From NCBI RefSeq assembly GCF_002284575.1, contig NZ_NPKJ01000066.1, positions 89,513 through 153,512 on the forward strand: a stretch of 64,000 nt of DNA, in the 5' to 3' direction. This DNA is from Mesorhizobium temperatum. GTDB lineage: Bacteria > Pseudomonadota > Alphaproteobacteria > Rhizobiales > Rhizobiaceae. Positions 8,434-17,786 of the stretch are shown one piece after another (within the stretch, counting starts at the first letter, position 1; the number at the start of each line of letters is the position of its first letter). The position numbers were made by a program, and so were the translations under genes. The notes beneath the pieces are model-generated. The model was not told the origin of the DNA and searched no databases. It was given only the letters and a program-made list of their open reading frames with translations.

Positions 8434-9375
8434 CTATCCTGTTCGCGGCAAAATTGCCGCCCTGCCGGTCTCGATAAACGGCGCCCAATAGTCGACCGAC
8501 TCGCGGATCATGGCGACGACCTGGTGGTCGACCGGCTCGCGTTCGCGAAACGACAGTTCGAGGCAGATCTCGTTGTCGACGCCGCCGCCGCGGCGAACCG
8601 TCTCCAGAAGCTTTTCCGGCGTGATGCGGCCGTCCTTGTTGTAGGCGGCGATGAACGGCCAATGGCCGCCCTTGTTCATCGACGACTGTTTGATGTGGAT
8701 GATCGGCGATACCCTGGGAAAGGCTTCGGCCCAGGCATAAGGATCGATGTCGGCCGGGTTGCTCGAGGTCACGTCGCCGTGGTCAATATCGACCATCATC
8801 TTCAACGGAATGGCCATGCCGGCTGCTTCGATCTGGTTGTGCAGTGCCCAGCAACTCTCGATCGTATGGCCGAATTCGCGGCCGACCGACATCGGCTCCC
8901 AAAACAGATAGGTTAATCCGGCCGCCTTGGCGTGCTCGGCGACCTCGCGCCAGCATTCCAGTGCGATCTCGAAAAGCCGCGCGCGACGCTCCGGATCGTC
9001 AAAATCCCTGTGTGTGAAGATCGCGAACTGCGTGCCCATGCCGCTGGCGCCGAGCTCGGCCGAAATGTCGGCAAAGGTCTTGAACCAATCGACGTAGTAG
9101 CGGCGCACATCGACATCGGGATGGCCGAAATGATTGAGCCTGCCGTAGGGGCCGGTCATCCCAGACGTTACGCGCACACCGGTGCGATTGAGCGCAGTGC
9201 GGAACTGGCGGATGAATTTCGAGATCGTCGCCGCCGGCCAGCCGGGATTGACGAATTCATGCGTCAGCTGCACGTCCCGGATGCCGATGTCGTAGGCGAT
9301 TGCATCGATCAGATCGTCCGGTTCGGCGAAACGATTGACCAGCGGATTGGTGTTGAGGGAAAGCGTAAACGCCAT
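8434..9375 (-). CDS. eryC: EryC-like sugar-phosphate epimerase of erythritol catabolism
   Basis: This is a 313-residue AP-endonuclease/xylose-isomerase-like TIM-barrel protein. In Brucella, EryC converts L-3-tetrulose 4-phosphate to its epimer (L-erythrulose 1-phosphate) before TpiA2 and RpiB act. Acidic and His metal-binding residues occur at intervals, for example FWEPMSVGREFGHTIE, MVDIDHGDVT and HIKQSS. The start ATG overlaps the eryB stop by one base (TGATG), so translation is probably coupled. It is the last gene of the large minus-strand erythritol operon and is followed by the terminator. Confidence 0.85.
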   Translation of the reverse strand: MAFTLSLNTNPLVNRFAEPDDLIDAIAYDIGIRDVQLTHEFVNPGWPAATISKFIRQFRTALNRTGVRVTSGMTGPYGRLNHFGHPDVDVRRYYVDWFKTFADISAELGASGMGTQFAIFTHRDFDDPERRARLFEIALECWREVAEHAKAAGLTYLFWEPMSVGREFGHTIESCWALHNQIEAAGMAIPLKMMVDIDHGDVTSSNPADIDPYAWAEAFPRVSPIIHIKQSSMNKGGHWPFIAAYNKDGRITPEKLLETVRRGGGVDNEICLELSFREREPVDHQVVAMIRESVDYWAPFIETGRAAILPRTG

Positions 9376-10892
9376 CAGCTTGCTTTCACCAGCCGACCCG
9401 CGCACCAGTCCTCGAAGGCGGCTCTTTCTGCGGCGGACAGATGCAGCCCATGCTTGGTGCGCCGTTCGAGGATATCGGCAGCGGTCAGCGCCCATTCATG
9501 CTCGAACAGATAACTCGCCTCGCGTTCGAAAAAATCCTTGCCGAAGCACCGCCCCAGATCGGTGAGCGACCTGGACGCACCGACCAGAATGCGCGTCCTG
9601 GTGCCGTAGAGCCGGCCATAGTGCTTGACCAGCGATGCCGGCATCCAGGGATATTCGCGGCCGAGATCGCCGAGAAACTGCTCAAAGTCGGCGTTGGCGA
9701 TATCGCCACCCGGCAGATGTCCTTTCGACGTCCATTGCTTGCCCATTTTCGGAAAGAACGGGGCGATCCGGTCCAGCGCATGCTCGGCCAGCTTGCGGAA
9801 GGTGGTGATCTTGCCGCCGAAGACGGAGAGCAGCGGCGCCTGCTCGACTGAGGCGTCGAGTTCGAAAATATAGTCGCGCGTCACCGCGCTTGGGTTGTCG
9901 GCGTTGTCGTCATAGAGCGGCCTGACGCCCGAGAACGAGTAGATGACATCGCTGCGCGCAAGCCCGCGTTTGAAGTAGCGGTTGACCACCTTGATCAGGT
10001 AGTCGACCTCGCTGGCATCCGCCGCTACGTCTTCCGGCCGCCCATCATAGGGAATATCGGTGGTGCCGATCAGGGCCAGATCGTTCTGGTAGGGATTGAT
10101 GAAGATCACCCGCTTGTCGCTGTTCTGGACGAGATAGGCCTGCCGCCCTTCCCAGAATTTCGGCACGACGATGTGGCTGCCCTTGACCAGGCGGACATTC
10201 CGCTTGGAGTTCTGGCCGGCCACGCGGTTGATGATGTCGTTAACCCAGGGACCGGCGGCGTTGATCAGCGCACGCGCCCGAACCGTGGTCCTGACGCCGG
10301 TCCGGCTGTCGCGCATCTCGACCGACCACAGGTCGTTTTCACGGCGGGCGGCGGTGCAGGCGGTCCGGGTGAAGATCTTGGCTCCCCGTTCCGCAGCGTC
10401 GAGCGCATTGATGATGACGAGACGGGCGTCGTCGACCCAGCAATCGGAATATTCGAAACCGCGCTTGAACGCATCCTTGATCGGCGCGCCTTCGGGCGCG
10501 GTGCGCAGGTTGAGCGTGCGGGTGGCCGGCAGCCGCTTGCGGCCGCCGAGATGATCGTAGAGGAACAGGCCGAGCCGGACCAGCCAGGCCGGCCGGTCGT
10601 CAGGGCTGTGCGGCAGCACGAAGCGCATCGGCCAGATGATGTGCGGCGCCGATTCAAGCAGCACTTCGCGCTCGATCAGCGCCTCGCGCACCAGCCGAAA
10701 CTCGTAATATTCGAGATAGCGTAGGCCGCCATGAACGAGCTTTCCCGACCGCGAACTGGTGCCTTCGGCCAGATCGTCTTTTTCGCACAGGATGACGGAA
10801 AGGCCGCGGCCGGCTGCGTCGCGTGCGATGCCGGCGCCGTTGACGCCGCCGCCGATGACGAACAGATCGACGATGTCAGTGGCGCCGCTCAT
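9375..10892 (-). CDS. eryB: EryB-like FAD-dependent erythritol-4-phosphate dehydrogenase
   Basis: The protein has 505 residues and belongs to the GlpD-like FAD dehydrogenase family. It oxidises L-erythritol 4-phosphate to the tetrulose phosphate and passes electrons to quinone at the membrane. It has an N-terminal dinucleotide-binding motif (VIGGGVNGAGIARDAAGRG), the SRSGKLVHGGLRYLE segment of glycerol-3-phosphate dehydrogenases, and the C-terminal domain ending near residue 500. Sequence alone would also allow GlpD. The neighbours eryA, eryC and eryD and the absence of glpK-like context favour EryB. Start and length agree with the family. Confidence 0.83.
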   Translation of the reverse strand: MSGATDIVDLFVIGGGVNGAGIARDAAGRGLSVILCEKDDLAEGTSSRSGKLVHGGLRYLEYYEFRLVREALIEREVLLESAPHIIWPMRFVLPHSPDDRPAWLVRLGLFLYDHLGGRKRLPATRTLNLRTAPEGAPIKDAFKRGFEYSDCWVDDARLVIINALDAAERGAKIFTRTACTAARRENDLWSVEMRDSRTGVRTTVRARALINAAGPWVNDIINRVAGQNSKRNVRLVKGSHIVVPKFWEGRQAYLVQNSDKRVIFINPYQNDLALIGTTDIPYDGRPEDVAADASEVDYLIKVVNRYFKRGLARSDVIYSFSGVRPLYDDNADNPSAVTRDYIFELDASVEQAPLLSVFGGKITTFRKLAEHALDRIAPFFPKMGKQWTSKGHLPGGDIANADFEQFLGDLGREYPWMPASLVKHYGRLYGTRTRILVGASRSLTDLGRCFGKDFFEREASYLFEHEWALTAADILERRTKHGLHLSAAERAAFEDWCAGRLVKAS

Positions 10893-10941
10893 CTCGCCGG
10901 GTCCTCAGTGCCTGGATTGTGTTTCATGGCTGCCGCGACCT

Positions 10942-11982
10942 TCAGCATGGGTTGACCGGTGGGAGCCCGGCGATAAAGCGGCGCACCTCTTCGGCCGCCT
11001 GCTCGGCCGCATAGGTCACCGTGCGCACCGACGCGCCGGCGATATGCGGCGTCAGCGTGACATTCGGAAGCTGCAGCAGCGGCCAGTCGGCAGGCACCGG
11101 CTCGACCGCAAACGTCTCCAGCATGGCGCTGCCGATATGGCCTGAGACCAGCGCATCGTAAAGCGCGTCGTAATCGACCAGCGGCCCGCGCGCGGTGTTG
11201 ACGAAGATCACCCCCGGCTTCATCCGAGCGATGGTGTCCTTGTTGATCAGGCCGCGGGTTTCCTCAGTCACCCGGGGATGAAGCGTGACCACATCGGAGC
11301 GGGACAGGAGATCGTCGAGCGCGACCAGTTCGACGCCGTCATTGCGGTCTTCGGCGCTCAGTTGCACATAGGGATCGGTGACCAGGATGCGGCAGCCGAA
11401 CGCGCGCAGCAGGCGGACAACCTTGGTGCCGATATTGCCGTAGCCGATGACGCCGACGGTCATTTCGTTGAGCTCGCGGCCGGTACGGTCGGCCCGGTAG
11501 AGATCGCCGCGCCATTCCCCTTTGCGCAAGGCCTCGTGCCCGACCCGGATCAGCCGCGTCTCGGCAAGGATCGCACCGATGGTGAACTCGGCCACAGCAC
11601 TTGCATTGCGGCCGGGCACATTGACGACGGTGATGCCGTGGGCCCTGGCGGCAGCCATGTCAATGTTGATCGGGCCGCCGCGCGAGACCGCAACCAGCTT
11701 CAGCGTAGGCAGACGCTGCATCATGGTCTCGGAGAGCGGCGCAAGCTGGGTGACGAAGATCTCGGCGTCGCCAATGAAATCGACCACCTCGTCCGGATCG
11801 CCAAAATACTCCTTCACCTTGTCGAGGCCGAGCGCCGCATTGCCGAATTCCATCGGCTCGTCGGGCCAGGCCGCCTCAAGGGTGCGAATGTCGAGATTGT
11901 CGCCGCAGGCCTTCTCGATTTTCTCGCGAAACACTTCGGGAAGCATGAAGCGGTCGCCAATAACTGCAATCTTCCTACGCAT
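10942..11982 (-). CDS. D-isomer-specific 2-hydroxyacid dehydrogenase inside the ery operon
   Basis: The protein has 346 residues with split catalytic domains around a Rossmann domain (GVIGYGNIGTKV). Catalytic residues are Arg in VAVSRGGPINID and His in TPHIAGAS. The start at 11982 follows eryA by 10 bases and eryB follows after 49 bases, so it is a cotranscribed member. The established erythritol pathway has no step for such an enzyme. It may handle an aldonate or 2-keto acid side product, such as an erythronate-type compound, or widen the polyol range of the locus. That role is inference. Confidence 0.8.
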   Translation of the reverse strand: MRRKIAVIGDRFMLPEVFREKIEKACGDNLDIRTLEAAWPDEPMEFGNAALGLDKVKEYFGDPDEVVDFIGDAEIFVTQLAPLSETMMQRLPTLKLVAVSRGGPINIDMAAARAHGITVVNVPGRNASAVAEFTIGAILAETRLIRVGHEALRKGEWRGDLYRADRTGRELNEMTVGVIGYGNIGTKVVRLLRAFGCRILVTDPYVQLSAEDRNDGVELVALDDLLSRSDVVTLHPRVTEETRGLINKDTIARMKPGVIFVNTARGPLVDYDALYDALVSGHIGSAMLETFAVEPVPADWPLLQLPNVTLTPHIAGASVRTVTYAAEQAAEEVRRFIAGLPPVNPC

Positions 11983-11992
11983 GCTCGACTTC

Positions 11993-13546
11993 TCAGTTTG
12001 CCCTGGATGCGGCCATCGACCGCCAGACCGGCCGCAGCGCCTCATGCGCCAAAGTGTAGGACGGAACCGCCCGCTCATAGATCGCGGCAAGTTTTGGGTC
12101 GCTCGGCTCCGCCGCACCCAGCAGCGGCGTGACCCACTCGCCGACGCATTCGTCCATCGACTTGTATTGGCCGACGCAAACCGCGGCGATCATCGCGGCG
12201 CCCGCCGCACCAGCTTCCTCGCGCTGGCTGGTGCGAATGTCGGCGCCGACGACAGCGCCCAGGATCTTGCGCAGAGCCGGGCTTCTGGCGGCACCGCCGG
12301 TCAGCCGGATTTCGCTCGGCAGCGGCCCCATGGCGGCGTAGCAATCGCGCGACGCGAATGCCAGTCCCTCGAAAACGGCGCGGACCATGTCGGCATAGCC
12401 GTGCCGCGACGAAATGCCGACGAAACCGGCTCTGGCATTGGCATCGACGAACGGTCCGCGCTCGCCGGCTTCCGACACATAGGGCTGATAGAGCAGCGAT
12501 GCCGGCTCGGATACGGATATCCACTGATCGACCAGCGCGATCATCTCGCCATTGGTGCGCGTAATGCCTTGCGATGCAAGGATGCCTGAGGCCAGACCCA
12601 GAACCCAATCGATGTTGAGCGTCGCCGCCATGTTCGACTGCATTTGCGCAAAGACGCCGGGCGCCGGCATCGTCATCGTGTAGCCGGTCGCCGCCTCGTT
12701 GAGCAGCACCTCGTCCGGCGTCTGCGCAAGCCGCATATGCATGCCGGTGGAGCCGATGATGGAGCAGCCGGGCTTGCGCTCGCGGTCGAGCAGGCCGGCG
12801 CCGAGCGCGGTGCAGGCCACGTCGACATAGGCCAGCACCACCGGCGTACCGGAAAGCAGCCCGGTCGCTTCGGTAGCCGCCGCCGACAGGCCGGCGCTAT
12901 GCCTGGTGCCGTCGACGATCGGCGGCAGCAGATGCCTGAGATCGGCTACGCCGAGCACCTCAAGCACATCATCGCAATAGCCACGGGTGCGGAAGTCGCC
13001 GAAGGTGAAGGTTCCCTCGGACGGATCGGTTGCGCGTTCGCCGGTCAGGTTGAAATAGAGCCAGTCCTTGCAATGGAATGCTGTCGCGGCATCGGCAAGC
13101 ATGTCAGGCGCGTTGCGCTTCATGAAGGCAAGTTGCGGTCCCTGCTGGCAGGCGGCCAACCCGCTGCCGGTCTTTTCGAAGCGAAGCCGGTCATCGGGCC
13201 GCGCACGGATCTCCTCGACTATCGCGGCAGCGCGCGCATCGAGCCACAGCCAGCCCTTGGCGACTGGCTCACCGTCCTTGTCGATCAGCCAGGTGCCATC
13301 GCCCTGTCCGGTCACGGCGATGGCGATGGTGCGGATGGCGAGATCCGGTACCTTGTCGGCAAGCTGGCGCAATGTGGTCGCGGTATCGGCCCAGGTACGC
13401 GCCAGATCCTGCTCGGCGCCGCCGCCCGGCAAGGTCTCATACCGGTTCGGCACCGCCGCGGCCGCGAGCTGCCGGCCCGCCGTGTCGAAGGCGACGGACT
13501 TGATGACGGACGTGCCGGCGTCGATGCCGATCAGCACATCCCGCAT
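11993..13546 (-). CDS. eryA: Erythritol kinase, FGGY carbohydrate kinase family
   Basis: The protein has 517 residues, matching the length I recall for Brucella EryA. It phosphorylates erythritol with ATP to L-erythritol 4-phosphate, the first step after uptake. The N-terminal ATPase motif is LIGIDAGTSVIKSVAFD. The FGGY C-terminal half has a glycine-rich ADP-binding loop (RLTGGAARSPALRKILGAVVG). It overlaps the ABC ATPase gene by one base at its start and is followed by the hydroxyacid dehydrogenase. Glycerol or xylulose kinase are alternatives by family. The combination with eryB, eryC and eryD supports erythritol. Confidence 0.87.
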   Translation of the reverse strand: MRDVLIGIDAGTSVIKSVAFDTAGRQLAAAAVPNRYETLPGGGAEQDLARTWADTATTLRQLADKVPDLAIRTIAIAVTGQGDGTWLIDKDGEPVAKGWLWLDARAAAIVEEIRARPDDRLRFEKTGSGLAACQQGPQLAFMKRNAPDMLADAATAFHCKDWLYFNLTGERATDPSEGTFTFGDFRTRGYCDDVLEVLGVADLRHLLPPIVDGTRHSAGLSAAATEATGLLSGTPVVLAYVDVACTALGAGLLDRERKPGCSIIGSTGMHMRLAQTPDEVLLNEAATGYTMTMPAPGVFAQMQSNMAATLNIDWVLGLASGILASQGITRTNGEMIALVDQWISVSEPASLLYQPYVSEAGERGPFVDANARAGFVGISSRHGYADMVRAVFEGLAFASRDCYAAMGPLPSEIRLTGGAARSPALRKILGAVVGADIRTSQREEAGAAGAAMIAAVCVGQYKSMDECVGEWVTPLLGAAEPSDPKLAAIYERAVPSYTLAHEALRPVWRSMAASRAN

Positions 13547-14670
13547 CAGGCAAGCTCCATGCCGTGCGAAATGGCCATTCCGCTGGCCCGATCGAAGACG
13601 TGCAGGTTTTTCGGATCAATGCTGATATTGATCGGCGCGCCAAGCTCCAGCCGGGTCCGGTCGTGCTCGACCAGGACCAGCGAACCGCCGGCGAAATCGG
13701 CGGCTATATGCGTCTGGTCGCCGAGCCATTGGTTGGCCGAAACCGTGGCCGGCACGCCGTCCTTCGAGCGGCGAACAGCATAGGGCCTGATGCCGATGAC
13801 GACCCGCTGCCGTTTGAGCAATTCGTCGCGAACCGAGCCGCTGAACGCGTCCTTGTCATAATCGAGCGAAAGTCCGTCGGGCAGTCGCAGATTGATCTTG
13901 TCGGCAGCCGTGCCGACATAGGCTTCGAAGACATTCATCGGCGGCTCGCCGACAAAGGTGCCGGTGAACAGGTTGGCCGGCCGCTGCTTGAGCATGTCGG
14001 GCGTGTCGAACTGCTGCAACACGCCGCCTTCCATCACCGCGATCCGGTCGGCAAGCGCGTTGGCCTCGGTCTGGTCGTGGGTGACCAGGATCGCGGTCAG
14101 GCCGCGTTCCTTGATGAAGTGCTTGATACGGCCGCGCAGCACGGCGCGAAGCTGCGGTTCGAGCTGGCCCATCGGTTCATCCAGCAGATGAAGATCGGCC
14201 TTGCGGATCAGCGCCCGGCCGAGGCTGGCGCGCTGCTGCTGGCCGCCGGAGATGGAGCTCGGATAGCGCTCAAGAATGTCCTCGATCTCGAGCAGCTTGG
14301 CGATGTTGGCAACCTTCGCGTCAACCTCGCTCCTCGGCAGCTTGGCCGCCTTCAGCGCGAACGCCATGTTCTCGCGCACGGTCAGCGGCGGATAAAGCGA
14401 ATAACCCTCGAACGCCATCGCCACATTGCGCTTGACTGGCGGCAGCGTGTGCACCTTGCGGCCGGCAACCGAGATGGTGCCGCGCGAGACCTCTTCGAAG
14501 CCGGCGATCATGCGCAATGTCGAGGTCTTGCCGCAGCCGGACGAGCCGAGTAGTGCGACGATCTCGCCCTTGTCGATTTCCATCGTCAGATTCTGGACGG
14601 CATGCACGCCCCTATCGATCGGACCGTAGAACTTGTCGACGCCTGAAATGGCGAGTGCGCCCTGGCTCAT
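13546..14670 (-). CDS. Polyol ABC importer ATP-binding protein with canonical ATPase site (UgpC/MalK-like)
   Basis: The protein has 374 residues: an N-terminal ATPase domain and a C-terminal TOBE/regulatory domain of the MalK type. Walker A (GSSGCGKT), signature (ISGGQ), Walker B (HLLDEP) and the H-loop His (VTHDQTEA) are intact. The D-loop is unusual, GQLE where most sequences have SALD. It overlaps its partner ATPase by 4 bases and eryA by 1. Two different ATPases in one importer is the pattern of the S. meliloti mpt polyol and rhizobial glp glycerol systems. Here it most likely energises erythritol/polyol uptake. Confidence 0.85.
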   Translation of the reverse strand: MSQGALAISGVDKFYGPIDRGVHAVQNLTMEIDKGEIVALLGSSGCGKTSTLRMIAGFEEVSRGTISVAGRKVHTLPPVKRNVAMAFEGYSLYPPLTVRENMAFALKAAKLPRSEVDAKVANIAKLLEIEDILERYPSSISGGQQQRASLGRALIRKADLHLLDEPMGQLEPQLRAVLRGRIKHFIKERGLTAILVTHDQTEANALADRIAVMEGGVLQQFDTPDMLKQRPANLFTGTFVGEPPMNVFEAYVGTAADKINLRLPDGLSLDYDKDAFSGSVRDELLKRQRVVIGIRPYAVRRSKDGVPATVSANQWLGDQTHIAADFAGGSLVLVEHDRTRLELGAPINISIDPKNLHVFDRASGMAISHGMELA

Positions 14671-15785
14671 GCCGCTTCTCCGCTGCGCAAATTGACGACA
14701 TTCCTGGCGCCGATGCGGTCACCGCTCGCATGATCGAACAGCAGGGCGCTTTTGCCGTCGACAGCGATATGGGCCCTGCCCTCGGTTTGACCCGGTGTTC
14801 CGGCCGGCCGGGAGACCAAGATTTCGCGGCCGCGCACAGTGCGCACCAGCGTGACGATCTTTTCGTTGAGCGGCGTCTCGGCCTCGACCGTCACCGGTAT
14901 GGCAGCGGGCGTTCCTTCGTCGACGAAGCTCAGCGCTTCTGGTCGCAAGCCGATCACGCAATCGCGGCCGACCGTCGCGTCATAGGCGCCCGTCAGATGG
15001 ACCTGGACATTCGACAGGCCGACATAGATGCCCTTGGCGTCGCGCGACGGCTTGACGTCGAGCAGGTTGATGGTCGGATCACCGAACAGCCGCGCGATCT
15101 CGATGTTGGCCGGCTCACGATAGATCTGCTCGGGTGTGCCGAGCTGCTTGATGACACCTTGCGACATCACCGCGATGCGATCGCCGAGCGCCATGGCCTC
15201 CTTGTAGTCCTGGGTGACGTAGACGACGGTCGCGCCACGGTCGGCCAGCAGCCTCGGCAGTTCGAGCCGCATCTCGAAGCGCAGTTTGGCATCGACATTG
15301 CGCAGGGGATCGTCGAGCAGGAGCACCGGCGGCGAGCCGACCAGAGCGCGGGCGAGCGCGGTGCGCTGCTTCTGGCCGTTGGACAGCGCCCGTGGTTTAT
15401 GGCTGAGTACGTGACCAATCTTCAGCAGCTTGGCGACGCCCTCAACGCCCGCCTTCATCGCGCTCTGCGACGAGCGCTTGGCCTGAAGCGGCGTGGCAAT
15501 GTTGTCGAAGGCGGTCATGTGTGGAAACAGCGCGAAATTCTGGAACGCCATGCCGACGCCGCGGAACTCGGCATCGAGGTCGGTCATGTCCTCGCCGCCG
15601 ATGAAGATCTTTCCCTCGTCGGGGTCGATAACGCCGGCGACGAGCCGCAGCAGCACCGTCTTGCCGGCGCCGGACGGTCCGAACAGGACAAGAGTTTCGC
15701 CGTCGGCGACGGTCAGCGACAGATTGTCGAGAACAGTCTGGCTCTTGTAGCGCTTGACGACATTTCGCAGTTCGAGGCTGGCCAT
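14667..15785 (-). CDS. Polyol ABC importer ATP-binding protein with degenerate catalytic residues
   Basis: This 372-residue MalK-like protein is the partner of the preceding ATPase. Walker A is intact (GPSGAGKT), but the Walker B Glu is Asp (LLLDDP), the signature is LSNGQ and the switch His is Gln (VTQDYKEA). The composite site using these residues should hydrolyse ATP poorly. The importer would then be an asymmetric heterodimer with one good and one weak site. The start at 15785 follows the permease stop by 5 bases. Confidence 0.85.
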   Translation of the reverse strand: MASLELRNVVKRYKSQTVLDNLSLTVADGETLVLFGPSGAGKTVLLRLVAGVIDPDEGKIFIGGEDMTDLDAEFRGVGMAFQNFALFPHMTAFDNIATPLQAKRSSQSAMKAGVEGVAKLLKIGHVLSHKPRALSNGQKQRTALARALVGSPPVLLLDDPLRNVDAKLRFEMRLELPRLLADRGATVVYVTQDYKEAMALGDRIAVMSQGVIKQLGTPEQIYREPANIEIARLFGDPTINLLDVKPSRDAKGIYVGLSNVQVHLTGAYDATVGRDCVIGLRPEALSFVDEGTPAAIPVTVEAETPLNEKIVTLVRTVRGREILVSRPAGTPGQTEGRAHIAVDGKSALLFDHASGDRIGARNVVNLRSGEAA

Positions 15786-15790
15786 CGGAG

Positions 15791-16648
15791 CTATCCTTTC
15801 ACGGCGCCGAGCGACAGGCCTTCGACGAGATAGCGCTGCGCATAGAGAGCAAGTGCCAGCGTCGGCGTGATCGACAGCACGATCGCCGCCGAGATCTGGC
15901 CATACTGAATGCCGGAGGAGGTGATGAAGGCCAGCGCGCCAACCGTCACCGGCTGCTTGTCGGCCGAGGCGAGCACGAGCGCGAAGACGAAGTTGTTCCA
16001 GGCGAAGATGAAGGCGAGCAGGCCGGCAGCCGCAATGCCCGGGCCGGCGAGCGGCAGCGCGATCTTGCGGAAGGTGGCGAACCAGGAATGACCGGCGATG
16101 CGATAGGCATATTCGATGTCGGCCGGGATATCCTCGAAATAGCCGCGCACGATCCACAGGATCAGCGGCAGGCAGATCAGCTGATAGACCCAGATCAGCC
16201 CGATATAGGTGTTGGCCAGTCCAAGCTTCTGGAAATAGAGGGTGAGCGGCAGGAGCACCAGCAGCGCCGGCGCGAACCGGAACGACAGCAGCGTGAAGGC
16301 GATGTCCTCCGAGCCGCGAAACTTATGCCGCGCAAAGGCGTAAGCCGCGGGAACGCCAAGCAGCAGCGCGACGGCGACTGAGGTGACCGACAGGAACACC
16401 GAATTCCACAGGTTGCGCATGAAGGCGATGTCGAGCGTGCCGGCTGCCGTCGTCAGCTTCCCGGTGATGAGCGCGGTGTAGTTGGCCAGCGTCGGCTTGA
16501 AGACAAGCTGCGGCGGAATCCGCAGGATAGTCTCGTTGGTCTGGAACGACATCATGAAGATCCAGACAATCGGGAACATGAAGAAGATCACGACCAGCGT
16601 CAGTGCTATGCCGCGCAGGACGCGTTCGAGAAGGGAGGTGTGTTCCAT
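15791..16648 (-). CDS. Polyol ABC importer permease (MalG/UgpE-like)
   Basis: The protein has 285 residues and about six transmembrane segments, starting at residues 12-32. The cytoplasmic EAA-type coupling loop lies around EYAYRIAGHSWFATFRKIALPLAGPG. It is the second of two MalFG-type permeases, 9 bases after the first and 5 bases before the ATPases. It forms the membrane channel for the polyol delivered by the binding protein. Confidence 0.87.
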   Translation of the reverse strand: MEHTSLLERVLRGIALTLVVIFFMFPIVWIFMMSFQTNETILRIPPQLVFKPTLANYTALITGKLTTAAGTLDIAFMRNLWNSVFLSVTSVAVALLLGVPAAYAFARHKFRGSEDIAFTLLSFRFAPALLVLLPLTLYFQKLGLANTYIGLIWVYQLICLPLILWIVRGYFEDIPADIEYAYRIAGHSWFATFRKIALPLAGPGIAAAGLLAFIFAWNNFVFALVLASADKQPVTVGALAFITSSGIQYGQISAAIVLSITPTLALALYAQRYLVEGLSLGAVKG

Positions 16649-16657
16649 CTCAGCCTC

Positions 16658-17581
16658 CTATGCCTGGCCGCGGGCGCGTTCGCGCAGCCGCAGCCAATTC
16701 TTGATGAAGATGTTCGAGAGGAAATAGGTGATCGCCCAAAGGATGATCATCAGCGCCGCCGAGCGGCCGACATTGGTCGACTGGAAGAAGTTGAGATAGG
16801 CCTCGACCTGGAAGACGGTCAGCGTATCGCCCGGACCGCCCTGGGTCATGGCATAGATGATGTCGAACTGCTGGATGGAATCCAGCAGGCGGAACAGCGT
16901 CGCCGTCAGGATGTAGGGCGTCAGCATCGGCAAGGTGATGCGGAAGAACACGAAACTCCTCGGCACGCCGTCAAGTGCTGCCGCCTCGAAGGGCTGCGTC
17001 GGCAGGCTGCGCAGCCCGGCAAGCAGCAGGATCATGATGAAGGGCGTGTAGACCCAGATATCGACAAGGACCACGGTGAAAAGTGCGGTCGACGGAGACG
17101 AGGCCCAGCGGAAATCCTGCAGTCCGATCAGGCTGGCGAGATAGCTCAGCACGCCAAAGCCGGGATTGGTCATCAGCTTCCACATCAGCGCGGCAAGCGC
17201 CGGCGCCGTCATCAGCGGCATCAACAGCATGATCGAGATGAAGTTGTTCAGCGTCGAGCGCTTCTGCAGGAGCATGGCGATGCCGAGACCGAGAAGCAGT
17301 TCGAGCAGGACGGTGATGCCCGCATAGAGCAGCGAAACCTCAAGTGTGTTCCAGAACCTCGGGTCGGTGAAAAAGGAGATGTAATTGTCGCCCCAGTTGA
17401 ACTGCCGCGCCCAGGGCTGGCTCAGCCGGTAGCGCTGGAACGAATAGACCACCGATGTGAAGAACGGGATCAGGATGCCGATGCAGACGAGCAAGGCCGG
17501 CAGGCTGAGCACATAGGGCAGCACCCTCTTGCTGATCCTGAAGCCGGAAGGCCTGTTTCTTTGCATTGTCGCCGCAGTCAT
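16658..17581 (-). CDS. Polyol ABC importer permease (MalF/UgpA-like)
   Basis: The protein has 307 residues and six predicted transmembrane segments. The first lies near residues 20-42. The EAA loop (EAAALDGVPRSFVFFRITLPM) faces the ATPases. It is separated from the upstream binding-protein gene by 205 bases holding a palindromic element, so the binding protein may be made in excess, as is usual in such operons. An in-frame ATG five codons downstream of the chosen start is an alternative. Confidence 0.87.
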   Translation of the reverse strand: MTAATMQRNRPSGFRISKRVLPYVLSLPALLVCIGILIPFFTSVVYSFQRYRLSQPWARQFNWGDNYISFFTDPRFWNTLEVSLLYAGITVLLELLLGLGIAMLLQKRSTLNNFISIMLLMPLMTAPALAALMWKLMTNPGFGVLSYLASLIGLQDFRWASSPSTALFTVVLVDIWVYTPFIMILLLAGLRSLPTQPFEAAALDGVPRSFVFFRITLPMLTPYILTATLFRLLDSIQQFDIIYAMTQGGPGDTLTVFQVEAYLNFFQSTNVGRSAALMIILWAITYFLSNIFIKNWLRLRERARGQA

Positions 17582-17672
17582 CGTGCTGTTCCGTCATCTC
17601 TGTTGCTTCGCCCTGCCGGCCGCCCAGGGAGCTAGGCGGCCGGTTGGGCGAGTGGCGGCACCGCCAGTGGTT

Positions 17673-17721
17673 GAGCATCGGATTTTCCCAAAACCGATTT
17701 CCACTTTTGGGTCTGATGCTC
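17673..17721. repeat. RIME-type palindrome (half element) between the binding protein and first permease genes
   Basis: GAGCATC and GATGCTC arms enclose CCCAAAACCGATTTCC and CACTTTTGGG. This is the same core vocabulary as the second stem of copies 1-3. Only one of the two stems is present. A stable hairpin here would shield the upstream binding-protein mRNA from 3' decay. Confidence 0.75.
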
Positions 17722-17786
17722 CAGGCGCCGCTTCGCAGTGGAATGGCCGGCTGGCCCGCAAAAGCGGGCCAGCCGTTCGCCAGGAC

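Noticed and set aside
12644..13783. 379-codon frame opposite eryA
   Set aside because: Antisense shadow of a high-GC gene. It has no family motif and lies within strong eryA coding sequence; many similar long antisense frames were set aside for the same reason.
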